From Lineus longissimus (lineage: Eukaryota > Nemertea > Pilidiophora > Heteronemertea > Lineidae): a stretch of 64,000 nucleotides of DNA. The DNA lies in the NCBI RefSeq assembly GCF_910592395.1, contig NC_088320.1, forward strand, positions 12,956,501 to 13,020,500. The letters are read 5' to 3'. A program made the translations under genes and the position numbers. Positions 44,191 through 54,916 of this stretch are shown piece by piece (the stretch's first letter is position 1; each line of letters begins with the position of its first letter). A model generated the notes under the pieces. The model saw nothing but the letters and a program-made list of their open reading frames with translations, was not told the DNA's origin and did no database searches.

Positions 44191-45984
44191 ATGTACCAAG
44201 AAAACGTACACGCTATCGACACAAACGCACAGCGTATCTTGGAGAAGAGTGGGGGAGTGCGAAACAGGCTACCTGTCAGCATTCCTGGTGATGGGGATTG
44301 TCTCTATCACGCGGTATCAGTAGCGCTCTGCGGAGATACGAGTCTCTCTAAAACCCCCGAGCTGCGCGTAAGAACGGCCATTGAGTTAATTCTTCACCGC
44401 GATTTCTACATCAAACAGAATTTTGATCCGGTATGGGACGCGCTCACCCAAAGTTTTGATGACGCCTGTTCTGACTGCCTCCGACGCAACGAATCTTCCG
44501 CGTGGTGTTTTCACGCTCTCGCCTCAGTGGTCGGCCGCTCGATTGTATCCATGTTTCCGCCAATGAATGGTCATATGGACCCTGCTGTACGCCGCCTCAG
44601 CACGACGTTTGTTCCGCGAACTTCAAAGAACAGGGGAACGAATGCTGCCATTCACATCCTCTGGTCCTCTGGAAGTGCTGCGTTTAATCGCGGAACATGG
44701 ACTCCCAGCCATTTTGTGCCTCTCCTAAAAGTTGACAACAAGCGAAAAGGAACCTTGGTCCACGACGAACAGCCCAACAAGCGCAAGCGCAAAGTGATGA
44801 CATCAAGTCCGACTACTGCTGACCCACCGGCACCGCCAACGATTGACATCTCCGCCGTCTCTGACCCCACCGCCGACGTCGTCACTAATCCTCTTCGCCA
44901 AAGTCCACCACCCATGATAGACGACTCACCTGACTCCACTGGCACCGCGGACGTCACTACGCCACGCGAAAATCCACCACCAATGATGGACATGGACGTC
45001 TCTACTACACTATGCGAAAGTCCATCGCCACCTATGCGGGAGATTTCCGCCGCCGCCTCACCTGACCCCACCGCCAACGTCAGTATGTACCTATTCCGGG
45101 ACATAACTCCACCATCGCCTACGCATGCCTCCACACTGCTCGAAGACGAGACTTTACCACGCGGGGATCAGACATACAATTTTCGACCTGACGTACGAAT
45201 TCCGGAGATAAATGAATCATCCATTGAGGAACCTAGTTCAATTTCGCCGGCCGCGGAAGACTTCGAATTGACGTTTCAAATCGTTGACGTCGGGACTAAA
45301 CGGTCAAGAAACAAATTGATTGACAGCCACGGTTACACGTACAACGTTATGCGCCGTCGTAATAACAATATTACAACTGATTGGCAATGCACGATCCGGC
45401 CGAAGCATAATCCGTGTCGCGCTATGGTGACACAGAAGGGGGACCAATTTATTGTCGGGAGAAATGCGCATAACCATCAAGCACAACCAGGTGCAGCAGT
45501 CGTCTCCAAGATAACCGCGTCCATGAAAGAAAAAGCCGCCGAAAACGTGTACAAGTCAGCATCCGCTATTGTGACTGAAGTCCTTCTTGAGCACGTGAAC
45601 TCAGGCCCATGTCCTTCGCTACCGAAAATGAGCTGCTTAACCAGAGCAACTAATCGCTTTCGCCAGAAGAATCGCCCGCAAGATCCCACAGACTTGGAAT
45701 TTGAGCTCCAAGAGGACCGCGTCGCTGAAAATTTTTTTAAAGCTGACATCAATGTCCGAGATCGCCGGCATTTCATCTTCGCAACAGATGAACAAATCCA
45801 CCTCCTGAGTAAAGCAAAGACCTGGTACGCTGATGCCACGTTTAAACTTTGCCGGTCGCCCTTCAAACAGCTTCAAACGGCAAAAATCAAATTTGGTTAC
45901 TACGCCGTGAATAATGATGATGATAATGATGATGATGATGATGATGATGATGATAATGATGATTACCCGAAGACGAATCTGTAA
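44191..45984 (+). CDS. OTU - FLYWCH - MULE transposase protein, truncated (597 aa)
   Basis: Residues 28-175 form an OTU-type cysteine protease: IPGDGDCLYHAVS has the Asp34/Cys37 pair and TPSHFVPLL supplies His174, a complete deubiquitinase-like triad. A Pro/Ser/Thr-rich region (about 205-350) follows, then a FLYWCH-type zinc-binding domain (about 355-430: GYTYNVMRRR, WQC, C, ending NAHNH). From about 523, RRHFIFATDEQIHLLSKAKT and WYADATFK match the start of MULE transposases, including the first catalytic Asp. Then a GAT microsatellite (poly-Asp) replaces the rest and the frame stops at 45984, so the remaining DDE residues are lost. The frame stays open upstream of ATG 44191 to about 44087 after a ttag acceptor-like site, so an upstream exon is possible. 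The OTU may cleave ubiquitin-like tags; its use to the element is inferred. Confidence 0.85.
   Translation: MYQENVHAIDTNAQRILEKSGGVRNRLPVSIPGDGDCLYHAVSVALCGDTSLSKTPELRVRTAIELILHRDFYIKQNFDPVWDALTQSFDDACSDCLRRNESSAWCFHALASVVGRSIVSMFPPMNGHMDPAVRRLSTTFVPRTSKNRGTNAAIHILWSSGSAAFNRGTWTPSHFVPLLKVDNKRKGTLVHDEQPNKRKRKVMTSSPTTADPPAPPTIDISAVSDPTADVVTNPLRQSPPPMIDDSPDSTGTADVTTPRENPPPMMDMDVSTTLCESPSPPMREISAAASPDPTANVSMYLFRDITPPSPTHASTLLEDETLPRGDQTYNFRPDVRIPEINESSIEEPSSISPAAEDFELTFQIVDVGTKRSRNKLIDSHGYTYNVMRRRNNNITTDWQCTIRPKHNPCRAMVTQKGDQFIVGRNAHNHQAQPGAAVVSKITASMKEKAAENVYKSASAIVTEVLLEHVNSGPCPSLPKMSCLTRATNRFRQKNRPQDPTDLEFELQEDRVAENFFKADINVRDRRHFIFATDEQIHLLSKAKTWYADATFKLCRSPFKQLQTAKIKFGYYAVNNDDDNDDDDDDDDDNDDYPKTNL
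45911..45963. repeat. GAT microsatellite inside the transposase ORF
   Basis: About 17 GAT/AAT triplets code for a poly-Asp tail exactly where the transposase homology ends. They probably mark the breakpoint of the internal deletion. Confidence 0.9.
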
Positions 45985-46074
45985 TTGTACTATACTCGAG
46001 CATTTTTTCCCTAAATTCACAACAGATATTTAGCCCGGAGTTTAGCACAAACTTAGGGAGTAATAGGGGAATAA

Positions 46075-46302
46075 TGTAGCGAAACGACCTACATCCATGT
46101 CGCGAAATGACCTACATCCATGTCGCGAAACGACTCCACCCATGTAGCGAAACGCCCTCCATGTAACGAAACGACCGTACCCATCATGTAGCGAAACGAC
46201 TCCACCCATGTAGCGAAACGACCTACCATGTAACGAAACGACCGCCACATGTAGCGAAACGACTGGTAGCGAACTGGCAATGTAGCGAAACGACAGTAAA
46301 CC
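46075..46302 (-). repeat. right terminal inverted repeat of the Mutator-like element
   Basis: Reverse complement of the left end, with about ten gtagcgaaacgac units as read on the + strand. Minus-strand open frames here (46042-46280) mirror those of the left end and are repeat artefacts. Confidence 0.85.
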
Positions 46303-46310
46303 GCCTGTCC

Positions 46311-47900
46311 TATAGGGCTAGGCTATGGTTTTTGTCTTTTTTACAGCTACAGTACAGCCATGCACAGCGCAGTGTACAGACAGTACAGGATTGCAAACCA
46401 AAAACATGAGCATTGCTGCGTAACAAAACTGCAGTGGAATTCATACTACGATGTCATAATGTGACTTTCAAAATAATTGTAAACAAACGTAGCCTAAATG
46501 GCGAAATTTGTTGCAAAATTGCCAACCACAACATCTCAGGGACCGTAGCCAAAATGGCCGACGGCGAATTCTCCGGTCGCTAGCGCAGTCCATAAACAAG
46601 CATCAATTTCACCAACTTTGGGCGCAAGCTTGGTCATCAAAGTTACAGAACTGTTAGAAATACATCCAAACAACATATATATACAGTTAAAAGTGCATAA
46701 AAATCCCGTTTCAACCTCCGGCCGCTACCTTTTTTTCTCCGCCAGACGCCGGGCCCTACCGGTCGTTATTTAGTGCGACCGCCACCAGAGTGTTTATCAC
46801 GATCTTTCGCCGTTTTAATAGCGCGTTTTAGGCAGATTAATCAATTATTACATGCATGCATTATATATCACCGAAATGATAATTGCGTAGGCTATTTGAA
46901 ACTAAGTTCAGATATTATTTTTGATCTTTGAATTGAATTTAGGCGAGTGATTTTTGACACCCGGTCGACATATCAGGACTTGCAAAATTCACGCGAGATC
47001 GCTTGCATCATCGGCACGTTTGAAAACCGAATTTCACAAATTCCACAAATATTTATCACATACCATATGTATCACCACAAAGGTAACTCTCTAGACTATT
47101 TGAAACCAAGTTCAGATACTTATTTTCACAAAAATTCGAAGCTATGCAAGCGATTTTTCAGTGGTAGAGATCGACGGAAACAAATTTCTCGCTCTAAAAT
47201 GACATGAGACGAGCACCAACTTTCGCTAATTTGTGCACAAAATTTCCGCAATATTATAAAAAACTATCGATAAATCTGAATTATATAGACTCTTTTCAGT
47301 ACCTAAACAAATTTCAGGTACATGGTCATGTTGATTAAAAGAGTATCAACCGATTGAACATGAGAAAGTTCACTCATCTTCATTGAAGCAGCGACTACCG
47401 CCATTTTTAAATGGTGGCATCTCTTCTATCGATCGGCCAATCAGCGGCACTGCTTGCAAAAAGTTGAGCCACCGCCAAATTTGAAATCGCCAAAATTCAG
47501 TCAATGTGCCTGCAGCGCCAACTGGCGGTGAAAACCATATTAATTCCATTAAAAGTAAAAAATGAAAAAATATTAAAAAATATTCAGCCACATTTGAAAA
47601 CAATATTTGCTCTGTGGACCGAGGTAAAAAGGGAAAGAAATCTACACGCGAAATGACCTCATTCTCTTAATACAGGTCGGATCGCGCTGATTTTTCGTTT
47701 TTTGAGTTCACCTTGGGCAACTCCTAATTTAGCACCATCAACGAAGTGGCTAGGCCTTCCCAATCAGAAATGTCCAATTTTGTCCACAGATGGGTCCCTA
47801 GATGGATGGATTGCAGGACGGACACCATTTGAACAGCTATTCTACTAGCTCCGCTGACTTTGTCAGCTGAGCTAAAAATTCAAAATTTGCTTGTTAATCA
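46311..47900. other. no supported gene
   Basis: AT-rich sequence with no domain-bearing frame. Two loosely similar blocks (near 46880 and 47090: aggct or agact, atttgaaac.aagttcagata) suggest an old local duplication. Nothing else is evident. Confidence 0.4.
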
Positions 47901-47904
47901 ATTG

Positions 47905-48077
47905 ATGCAGATAAAATTCAAAATAATATTCATTATCAACGAGAGAAGAAATTGGTTTAACATGTTAAAATGCAGATAAAATTCTGCATTATCAACGAAA
48001 GAAGAAATTGGTTTAACATGTTAAAACGCAGATAAAATTCTGCATTATCAACGAGAGAAGAAATTGGTTTAACATGT
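47905..48077. repeat. three tandem copies of a 56-bp unit with a 14-bp palindrome
   Basis: The unit has gcagataaaattctgcattatcaacgagagaag followed by aaattgg and the perfect palindrome tttaacatgttaaa, at 47956, 48012 and 48068 (the last followed by a change). Non-coding. Confidence 0.85.
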
Positions 48078-48201
48078 TAAATTTTAAAACGCATTTAGGT
48101 TTTTTAAAAAATCGTGAAAAACTTTCCTGTCTATAGTATTGTCAGTAATACGGCAGGAATGCCAATGCATCAACTTGATACCCATATAAATTCTATAAAT
48201 C

Positions 48202-48315
48202 TTAAAGCGTTATGTCTCGACCGTATAAAGTGGACCAGCCTTTGGCAACTTAACGCACTTCGTGTCCACTTAATAGAGTAAAAAACCATTGAAGTCAACT
48301 TAACTGAGGGTGACT
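48202..48315 (-). repeat. inverted near-identical copy of the 7130 repeat
   Basis: Reads (complement) gttaagttgacttcaatgg, ctctattaagtggacacgaa, gccaaaggctggtccacttt and gtcgagacataacgcttt, almost base for base as at 7130-7245. Confidence 0.85.
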
Positions 48316-48635
48316 AAAAGTACCCATATATGTTGGAACACAACTTACAGTCTGTGTTTGAACACTCGAATTATTGCAGTGATGTGGGTAAATGCATTAA
48401 TTGATCTTGACCCACTGGCTGTTCGCTAATCAGTCCAGTTGTTTTTAAGATAGTCACATGAGCAGGGACAAACAGGAATGTGCATACGAAGAGGGCTTGA
48501 TTACAGTATTCATATAATATGACCAGCAAGCTTAGCCAAAGTTGTCAAAATGTAAACCAAGTGCTTTCGATCCTCTGCACATAACATATCATACGGCCTA
48601 GTGTAAAAAATGTTCGCCTTGTGTGAAGGACTTAC

Positions 48636-51600
48636 TTCACTTGTCTCCTCAAGCAGCTCTTGCAGGTGCTCTTTCTTCATCCTTAGACAAGTAAGACTGA
48701 CCTATAAAATAGGAAGAAAAAAACATTTAATCGACACCTACACCTACCCTATTGTCCCGGAGTCTAAAGGTTAGTGAAATCAAGCAAGAATGGGCGTTGG
48801 CCTCTGTGATGATCTGAACGACTTTAGATGTGTCTTTTAGGCATGAGCAATAGCATAAATTCTCGCGACCAGCACTATGGGCGTCGTTATGCAGTTCAGC
48901 TTTAATACTTAAGAAGGGGCTTGCGGATTGGTTTGCAACATCAACTGTTTGCCATCTAGGGAGCACTGAGGTTATGGTACAAAAAAATCAGGTTCTTTCG
49001 TGAGAGATCCATTTCTCATTTTTCCAAATACTGTCCTTCTCTGGGGCAGTTACTCTAAAGTTAGAAGGTTACAGTCCTAAACTATGCAAGATTAATGACC
49101 AGAGAGCACAAAAAATACTACTGTCCATCAATTTTTTATGAGTGTAGAAGGATTCAGGACAATAGTTCTGGTGGTTATATAACGGATGATGCACAACGCC
49201 TCAGAACACCATATCATATCATATAGTCACAGGCTAGTTTTGCAAAAAATATTTACCTTTGTTGCCTGGATGACCAAACCAAAGATAAGGTTGTCGTTGT
49301 AATAACCTTTCACAGCTGAAAATGGAAGCTCAACTAATAACTCGGCAGCATGCTGTCCACGAAGATCACTTGAAAATGTGTTTTTCAGTTTGTCAAGACG
49401 ACGTCGCTTTATCAAGTTATCTCCTGCTGCATCAGATTGTTCTTCCTGATCTTTCACTACACTCACAGTGCGTTTTTTCACCTGAATATAAATTAGAGGA
49501 AAAATGAACAGATTATCTTCAACGAAAACTAGAATTGTCAGTTGAGCCTTGCCAGATGATATCTTCGATATCCAGACTGCACGAGAAATTTTCTCATTTG
49601 GTCAGGACCCTACATTGTTGAAATACGTTTCTCTTTTGCAACACCTTCATTGTTGCTATTTCTGACGTCATAAATTTATTCATCATTTATTCTTAATGTT
49701 TTGTTGCATAAAGAGAATTTTAGAATTTTGTTGGTAAGGTAAAGTGGTACAATTATAGCCCCATTCAGTGTAGAAAACAGCCGACAGTACTGTAGCCTAA
49801 TTGTACTGGGGGTATATTTGTACCACCTTAGCTTTGTTACAGATATTTATTCAGAAATATTCATGATAGTATGAGACTTTTTCTATGTCTGAGGTAGCAT
49901 CTGCAAAAAGTTAAAACACATATCTCTGCCAATGAGCTTTTTTTTTTGGGGGGGGGGCGTCTTCCTAGTTTAATGCATTTTCCTTGTGATCCAAATATCT
50001 TTGAAAATAAATAAGCTGCAGAAGTCAAGATGGTAAATTCATGAAGAGGAAGTTCATTGTTGTCATGGACAAAAGTGTGACATGTGACACTTATTGTGAC
50101 AAGTTTCTGACAAGTGACCAATGATGAAATAGACTTTTCTTTTTTTCTCACCTCACCAACAGTGACGACAGAGATTTCATAACATCCCTTCAGTTTCATG
50201 TCTTCAACTTTCAGCATACGCAAATCAGGGATAGATTTCACATCATTACCACACACCCTCAAGGAACGGGGCATACATCCACCGGAACTGAAATAATAGC
50301 AAATAGGTCTTCTACATCACATACAAAACGATTTGTGCGAAACTGCAATCAAAAGTCAAGGGAGTTTGGTTAACATTGGTTAGTTTTTTGGCCCCCAGCA
50401 TCTTGGTGAACGATGTCAACTACAGAAGGCCGTAGTGCTACAATTCAAGTGTTGGGAAATAGCATCTAAGGCATTCAGACTTTTTTTTCAAACACAAGTG
50501 GGGACACCCCCTCCAGTCCCACCCCCTGCTCGGCCATTTGCCTCATTAGCTGCTCGACATATTAGTCCACTGATGATTGATGAGGCTCCAAATAATATAA
50601 CATTCATGACACTGTTCTAAAGCTGTAGGGAATTTTTCATGCATAGTCAAGTAGACCAGGGACTTGTGTCCTCTTTTATGTTACGCTACATGTATTGTCA
50701 TTGTATCCATTGTTGTCTTGCCTGTGTCGCTACTTTAGTGTAAGACTACAGTAACCTAGCAGAAATATAATCACGCAGAATCATCTTTTTCACAGACAGA
50801 TCAGCCAAAAAAAGTTGATAAAAATATCAATCTACAAAGATTTGGCAGACTGACAATCAGGGGAATGTCCCTTACAATACACAGGTAAACAGCTATTTTC
50901 CTGGATTAAAGTTTGGTCCTTATAGAGTGACTTATGACTGCTGTTCTATTTGACTGCAGCAACAGAAGTACAGGAAATGTACTCATCTGATACAAAAAAG
51001 AATGAAACGGCCAGGGGCCATTGTGCTCACCGTATACATCTTTTAGTAGGCAGGATCATGCTTAGTTTAGAGGTGAATATGGTGAACACAATCAGGCATG
51101 AAGACTTTTTTTAGATGTGTATTGATGTCAAGTAATAAGACAGGGCAGTATATATAAGTTTATTATCCAACCAATAATTGTCTATGACATCAACAAGATC
51201 AATATCGTGTGATTGCTAAGAGTCCCTGCAATAAAAAATTCATCGAAAAAAAGTCATTAATAAGCGAGATATTGCACGTCCTACTTTTTCAGTTTTGACC
51301 CCCTGGTGGCCAAATCAAGAATCAGATCAGGCCAAAATTCGGTGTCAGAGATTATCTGATGTAGGGGGTTACATGTACCAACTTTCAAGTTCATAGCTTT
51401 AGCAGTTAAGAAACGTGCCATAGTTACACTCGAACGGTCAATTTACGCCATTTGACCTCTGTGACCTAGAAAAGGAGGTCAAATCCAAAAATCATAGGAA
51501 ATGTGATGTATCCTTGCTAGGAGTTCCTGCCATAAAATTTTATCGAAAACAATTCACTCAAATAGGCAAGATATTGCACTTCTTCCTTTTTCCGTTATGG

Positions 51601-52638
51601 CCCCCTGGTGGCCGAATAAAGAATCAGATCAGGCCAAAATTCGACATCAGACGTTATCTGATGTAGGGGGTTATATGCACCAAGTTTCAAGTTCATAGCT
51701 TTACTGGTTAAGAAACGTGCCATAGTTTACACTCTAACAGCCAATTTACGCTATATGACTTCTGTGACCTTGAAAAGTAGGTCAAATTGAAAACCCGTAA
51801 AATATGTGATGTATTCTTCCAAACAGTACCTACCATAAGAATTTTATCGAAAACAAGTCACTTATAAGCGAGATATCACACTTTTTAGATTTCCACTTTT
51901 GGCCCCCTGGTGGCAAAGTTAGGAATCAGATCGAACCAAAATTCAGCGCCAGAGGCTATGTGATATAGGGGGTTATATGTACCAAGTTTCAAGTTCATAG
52001 CTTTAGTGGTTAAGAAACGTGCCATAGTTTACACTCTAATGGCCAATTTACGCCATATGACCTCTGTGACCTTGAAAAGTAGGCCAAATTGAAAACCCGT
52101 ATAATATAAAATGTATATTTGCTATGAGTACCTACAACAAAAGTTTTATCGAAAACAAGTCACTTATAAGCGAGATATCACACTTTTTAGATTTCCACTT
52201 TTGGCCCCCTGGTGGCAAAGTTAGGAATCAGATCGAACCAAAATTCAGCACCAGAGGCTATGTGATATAGGGGGTTATATGTACCAAGTTTCAAGTTCAT
52301 AGCTTTAGTGGTTAAGAAACGTGCCATAGTTTACACTCTAATGGCCAATTTACGCCATATGACCTCTGCGACCTTGAAAACAAGGTCAAATTAAAAACCC
52401 GTATAATATAAAATGTATATTTGCTATGAGTACCTACAACAAAAGTTTTATCGAAAACAAGTCACTAATAAGCGAGATATCACACTTTTTAGATATCGAC
52501 ATTTGGCCCCCTGGTGGCCAAACAGAGAATCAGATCGGACCGAAAATCAGTGTCAGAGGTCAGCTGACCTAGGGCATTCTGTGTACAAAGTTTCAAGTTC
52601 ATAGCCCTAGCAGTTAAGAAACGTGCCACTGTTAGGAT

Positions 52639-52669
<31 letters not shown>

Positions 52670-54834
52670 ACACAGCGCTATCGTATAGACTCCCCTTACG
52701 GTGAGCCAAAAACTTACGGCAAATCAATTGATAGCATCTGTGTAAATGTACAGAAAAGCCAAGTGAAGGTCTGTTCATCAGGTTTTGCAGGTGGTTGGGC
52801 TAAACACATTTCAAAGATACTTTTCAGTCTTTTAAGGTATGCCATACATCCATGATATATCCAGTACCCTTGTTGATCCATGTTGCTGAAAAAGAATTTT
52901 AGAAAATAAAATGAATTATGAAGCACAGAACTGCCGTGTATTCATGTACAGGCTTGAAAATAAAGTGTACACTTGCATGACTTGTCAGCGAAGCCCGTTG
53001 ACCTGGCTGATGGCCATTAGCGTGATCCCCTGGATAGGGCACATTTTGTTTCTCGCCATTTCTCATTCATTTTTGGCCCATTAGTAGATGCACAAAAAAA
53101 ACCCTCAACCTTTTATTCAGTTGGTTTAGAAATAAACTGTAGAGCGGAAAATGTCCAAATTCAACGTACTAGTACCAGTAGTGCATTGACTATTTCAATG
53201 TATGTACAGCAGTCCAAAAGGATGGTGTCAGTGACTGTCACTCATTTACTTCTGAAAACGCACTGTCTAGAGGTACGGGAGCCGTATCCCTACTACATGC
53301 ATGACATGTAGGTCAGAATGCTGAAGGTACAGCATTCTTCTGCGTTTCCCAAAATGTTTTTTTCTCTCAACTCAGACAAATGCGCCGAGTCACAGCTTAG
53401 AGTTTACACTAAGGCCACAGTGACAGTGCATGCATCTTTGATTATATAAGCTATCAATGGCTTTTTAGTACCCTGGGTGAATATGCTTTTGAAGTATAAC
53501 ATTAATGAAAGGTCCACTCCTAATCAAAGAGGGCGCTGTGGCCCAGTGAATACAGCATTGGTCTCAGACCCTGACGTCTCCGGTTCAAATCCCACAATGG
53601 TCACTTTTTTAATTTTCTTCCTGAGATTTTTCTGCAGCTTTCTTCTAAATTTTGGGATGTTTCTTCAATGTTATAAGAAAAGACTGACTTTCAGTCAAAA
53701 AATTCTGAAAAAGCCTAAAGCCTGCAGCACACTAGCCGCCAACCTCGGCGTTTACAGGCATTTTTTTGGCGCAAGAGCCCTGAACGCCTGAAAAATCCCT
53801 AGTCTGCTACGAACGGCGTCGGCGAACGCGACCCGACGCCACTTGCCGCAACTTAACGCCAAATATCCAACATGTTTGATTTTTGACGCGTGTCGCCGCG
53901 TTTGAACGCAAGAAGAAGCCAGGTGTGCTACGGATGGCCGCCTGACTGGGACCGGCGGGGAGGGTATAGCCAATCAGCTTGCGTCTTGATGTCACATGAT
54001 TTCCCGCTGCATTGCCCAGGATGGGTTAAAGTGACATAAAAGACGCTACTGGACGCCAATTCTGGGCAGGTGTGCTCTGACCGGGATCCACTGGCCGCCA
54101 ACTTTGACGTCAAGAGGCGTCAGCCGAACGCTTCTTGTCGCCAAACTTGGCGGCTAGTGTACTGCAGGCTTAATATAGCTTAATATTTTATATTGGCCTA
54201 GGCCTAGGCCTATAGGCTGATCGAAATAGGGAGCAAAATGTTACCTTTTATCCATTATATATATTAGGAAGCTCATGCTTAATTTCAATTTTTCTGTGTC
54301 TTCGAAGTCCAGATTTTCGATGTTGAACTTCTCGGGTAACCATTTAGTCATTTCTTCCTGTTTTTTGTTAATTTTTTCTTCCAGGTCTTGGTCGATCTTC
54401 ACATTGGCCATTTCGAATATACTCTTATAGTCATCCTCGTCGTCAGCGCCAATGTGATTGTCAATGAATTCACTATCGTATTTTATGCGCAATAAATCCA
54501 GAGGAGACCCCATAAGCACGTCCCCATCAGCCCACCAAGTATCATCCTTCCATAAACTGGCCGATGCTGGCAGTTTTATTGGACTTATTTTCTTCTTTCT
54601 CCCACCGAACACTTCAACTTCGCAATCTTGTGAAGAACACGAACTCGTTGCAGTGGTTTCATCCTCCACGCTTTTTTGTGAACACGATATCGGAGAAGAC
54701 GGAGGTCCCGAATAATCCGTCGGCTGATCCTGCGAGTCCGTAGCACTAGCAGTTCCTACTGTACGTTTTTTACCTATCTTTTTCGACACTGTACCATCAT
54801 TCATGTTTGGTGAACACAGCAAGGTAACCCTCAT
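48636..54834 (-). CDS. uncharacterised multi-exon gene, paralogue 1 (3' end uncertain)
   Basis: The proposed exons, in transcript order, are 54834-54245, 52885-52718, 50287-50152, 49481-49257 and 48701-48636. All borders are AG/GT and phases fit (2, 2, 0, 0, 0); the five exons give 395 codons and a good donor (gtaagt) follows, so at least one more exon is missing. The start may be ATG 54834 or ATG 54804 (context aacATGa). Exon 1 encodes a Ser/Lys-rich head and an acidic helical part (EEKINKKQEEMTKWLPEKFN). Exon 2 gives YWIYHGCMAYLKRLKSIFEM, exon 3 LRVCGNDVKSIPDLRMLKVE, and exon 4 a KRRRLDKL basic patch and SSDLRGQHAAELLVELPFSA. I do not recognise the family. Exons 3-5 have direct counterparts in the gene at 63171-61040. 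Introns hold a MITE, a tRNA-like sequence and a 1.7-kb repeat. Confidence 0.6.
51001..52710 (-). mobile_element. 1.7-kb interspersed element with five 302-bp monomers, copy B
   Basis: Inverted, highly similar copy of 16591-18306. Its (complement) monomer marks, cgtgcc on the + strand, lie at 51414, 51716, 52018, 52320 and 52622, a strict 302-bp period. It starts with aatgaaacggccaggggcca and ends with ccccttacggtgagccaaaa after a (GAC)n run. It fills intron 2 of the minus-strand gene, its end lying a few bases from that gene's splice donor. Confidence 0.8.
53527..53610 (+). ncRNA. tRNA-derived sequence, possible SINE
   Basis: ggcgctgtggcccagtgaat resembles a tRNA 5' arm with a box A, and ggttcaaatcccac is a good box B 45 bp later, followed by a T-run (Pol III terminator-like). 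The acceptor stem ends do not pair, so it is not an intact tRNA; a tRNA-derived SINE is more likely. It lies in intron 1 of the minus-strand gene. Confidence 0.5.
53719..54170. mobile_element. MITE with TAA target duplication, copy 2
   Basis: 452 bp with inverted ends (agcctgcagcacactagccg and cggctagtgtactgcaggct), flanked by TAA at 53716-53718 and 54171-54173. It is the inverted counterpart of 5381-5832, with equal length. TAA duplications and end structure suggest the PIF/Harbinger type. It lies in intron 1 of the minus-strand gene. Confidence 0.8.
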
Positions 54835-54916
54835 CAACACACGAAAGTGATGAAGAAAGGCAATGTAGTCTTACGAAACAAGAGCATGAAGAGCGGAACA
54901 GCGAGTTCACCATAAT

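Larger units (their letters stand above)
43785..46302 (+). mobile_element. Mutator-like transposon carrying an OTU-FLYWCH-transposase ORF (truncated)
   Basis: Terminal inverted repeats of about 230 bp (43785-44015 and 46075-46302) enclose the ORF at 44191. Each consists largely of gtcgtttcgctacatg-like units, 9-11 per end, spaced 16-25 bp. The last 29 bases at the two ends match at 22 positions. The direct repeat gcctgtcc flanks it at 43777-43784 and 46303-46310, an 8-bp target duplication. Long terminal repeats, 8-9-bp duplications and a MULE-type transposase start agree with the Mutator superfamily. The transposase is cut short, so this copy is non-autonomous unless helped in trans. Confidence 0.85.

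Noticed and set aside
44652-45134. 160-codon minus-strand frame
   Set aside because: Antisense of the Pro/Ser-rich middle of the OTU-FLYWCH protein.
45637-46020. 127-codon minus-strand frame with an Ile run
   Set aside because: Antisense of the GAT microsatellite and the transposase start.
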